From positions 1 to 5,629 of the forward strand of contig DASTOJ010000169.1 of NCBI GenBank assembly GCA_035762565.1: 5,629 nucleotides of DNA. The letters run 5' to 3'. Positions 5,607-5,629 of the stretch are shown here, piece by piece. Made by a program: the position numbers and the translations under genes. Source of the DNA: AR5 sp035762565. GTDB lineage: Bacteria > Methylomirabilota > Methylomirabilia > Rokubacteriales > CSP1-6. The notes beneath the pieces were generated by a model. It was not told the DNA's origin, made no database searches, and worked only from the letters and a program-made list of their open reading frames with translations. The stretch's first letter is position 1; every line of letters starts with the position of its first letter.

Positions 5607-5629
5607 AGCGGGCGCACCCGAACGAACCA

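Larger units (their letters stand above)
5475..5629 (+). other. Possible start of a downstream ORF, or non-coding 3' region of the operon
   Basis: An ATG at 5475 overlaps the hpnG stop (ATATGA) and opens a frame that runs to the window edge (about 51 codons); a second in-frame ATG is at 5502. The predicted peptide is rich in Arg and Gly with no recognisable motif, and GC-rich DNA gives many such chance frames, so a true gene is doubtful. The same stretch holds repeats, a G-quadruplex motif and an inverted repeat, which fits non-coding sequence better. No terminator with a T-run is seen. Confidence 0.25.

Overview
This is a very GC-rich window (roughly 70% G+C by eye) with tightly packed genes, and it is a hopanoid (bacterial triterpenoid lipid) locus. 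The hallmark proteins, the GTG starts and the 4-8 bp stop/start overlaps suggest a Gram-negative-type bacterium with an outer membrane. The style would suit a soil or groundwater lineage such as Methylomirabilota/Rokubacteria or a high-GC proteobacterial relative. That placement is an inference from style, not a demonstrated assignment.

The layout is two divergent transcription units separated by only 27 bp (2519-2545). The leftward unit starts with squalene-hopene cyclase (shc/hpnF, 593-2518, minus). It runs with an 8-bp overlap into an MlaE/YrbE-type ABC lipid-transporter permease (1-600, minus) that is cut off by the window edge. The rightward unit holds four genes: a CruF-like/DUF422 carotenoid-hydratase-family membrane protein (2546-3430), the radical SAM adenosylhopane synthase hpnH (3427-4449, 4-bp ATGA overlap), a small uncharacterised protein of 111 aa (4458-4793), and the hopanoid nucleosidase/phosphorylase hpnG (4804-5478).

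The recognised enzymes form consecutive steps. Shc cyclises squalene to diploptene/diplopterol. HpnH attaches the 5'-deoxyadenosyl group to give adenosylhopane. HpnG removes adenine on the way to ribosylhopane and C35 bacteriohopanepolyols. The MlaE-like permease could be part of a transporter moving lipids, possibly hopanoids, between membranes. The CruF-like protein belongs to a family that hydrates terminal isoprenoid double bonds, so its place in a hopanoid operon raises the possibility of an extra triterpenoid-tailoring step. The 111-aa protein has no assigned function and is the most direct candidate for a new pathway component.

Non-coding and structural features are few. A roughly 39-bp imperfect tandem repeat with inverted arms is inserted in frame in a linker of the CruF-like protein. 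The 3' end beyond hpnG (5479-5629) has no recognisable gene. It contains a pair of 10-bp purine-rich repeats, a canonical G-quadruplex motif and an imperfect inverted repeat. No tRNA, rRNA, CRISPR array or insertion sequence is visible.
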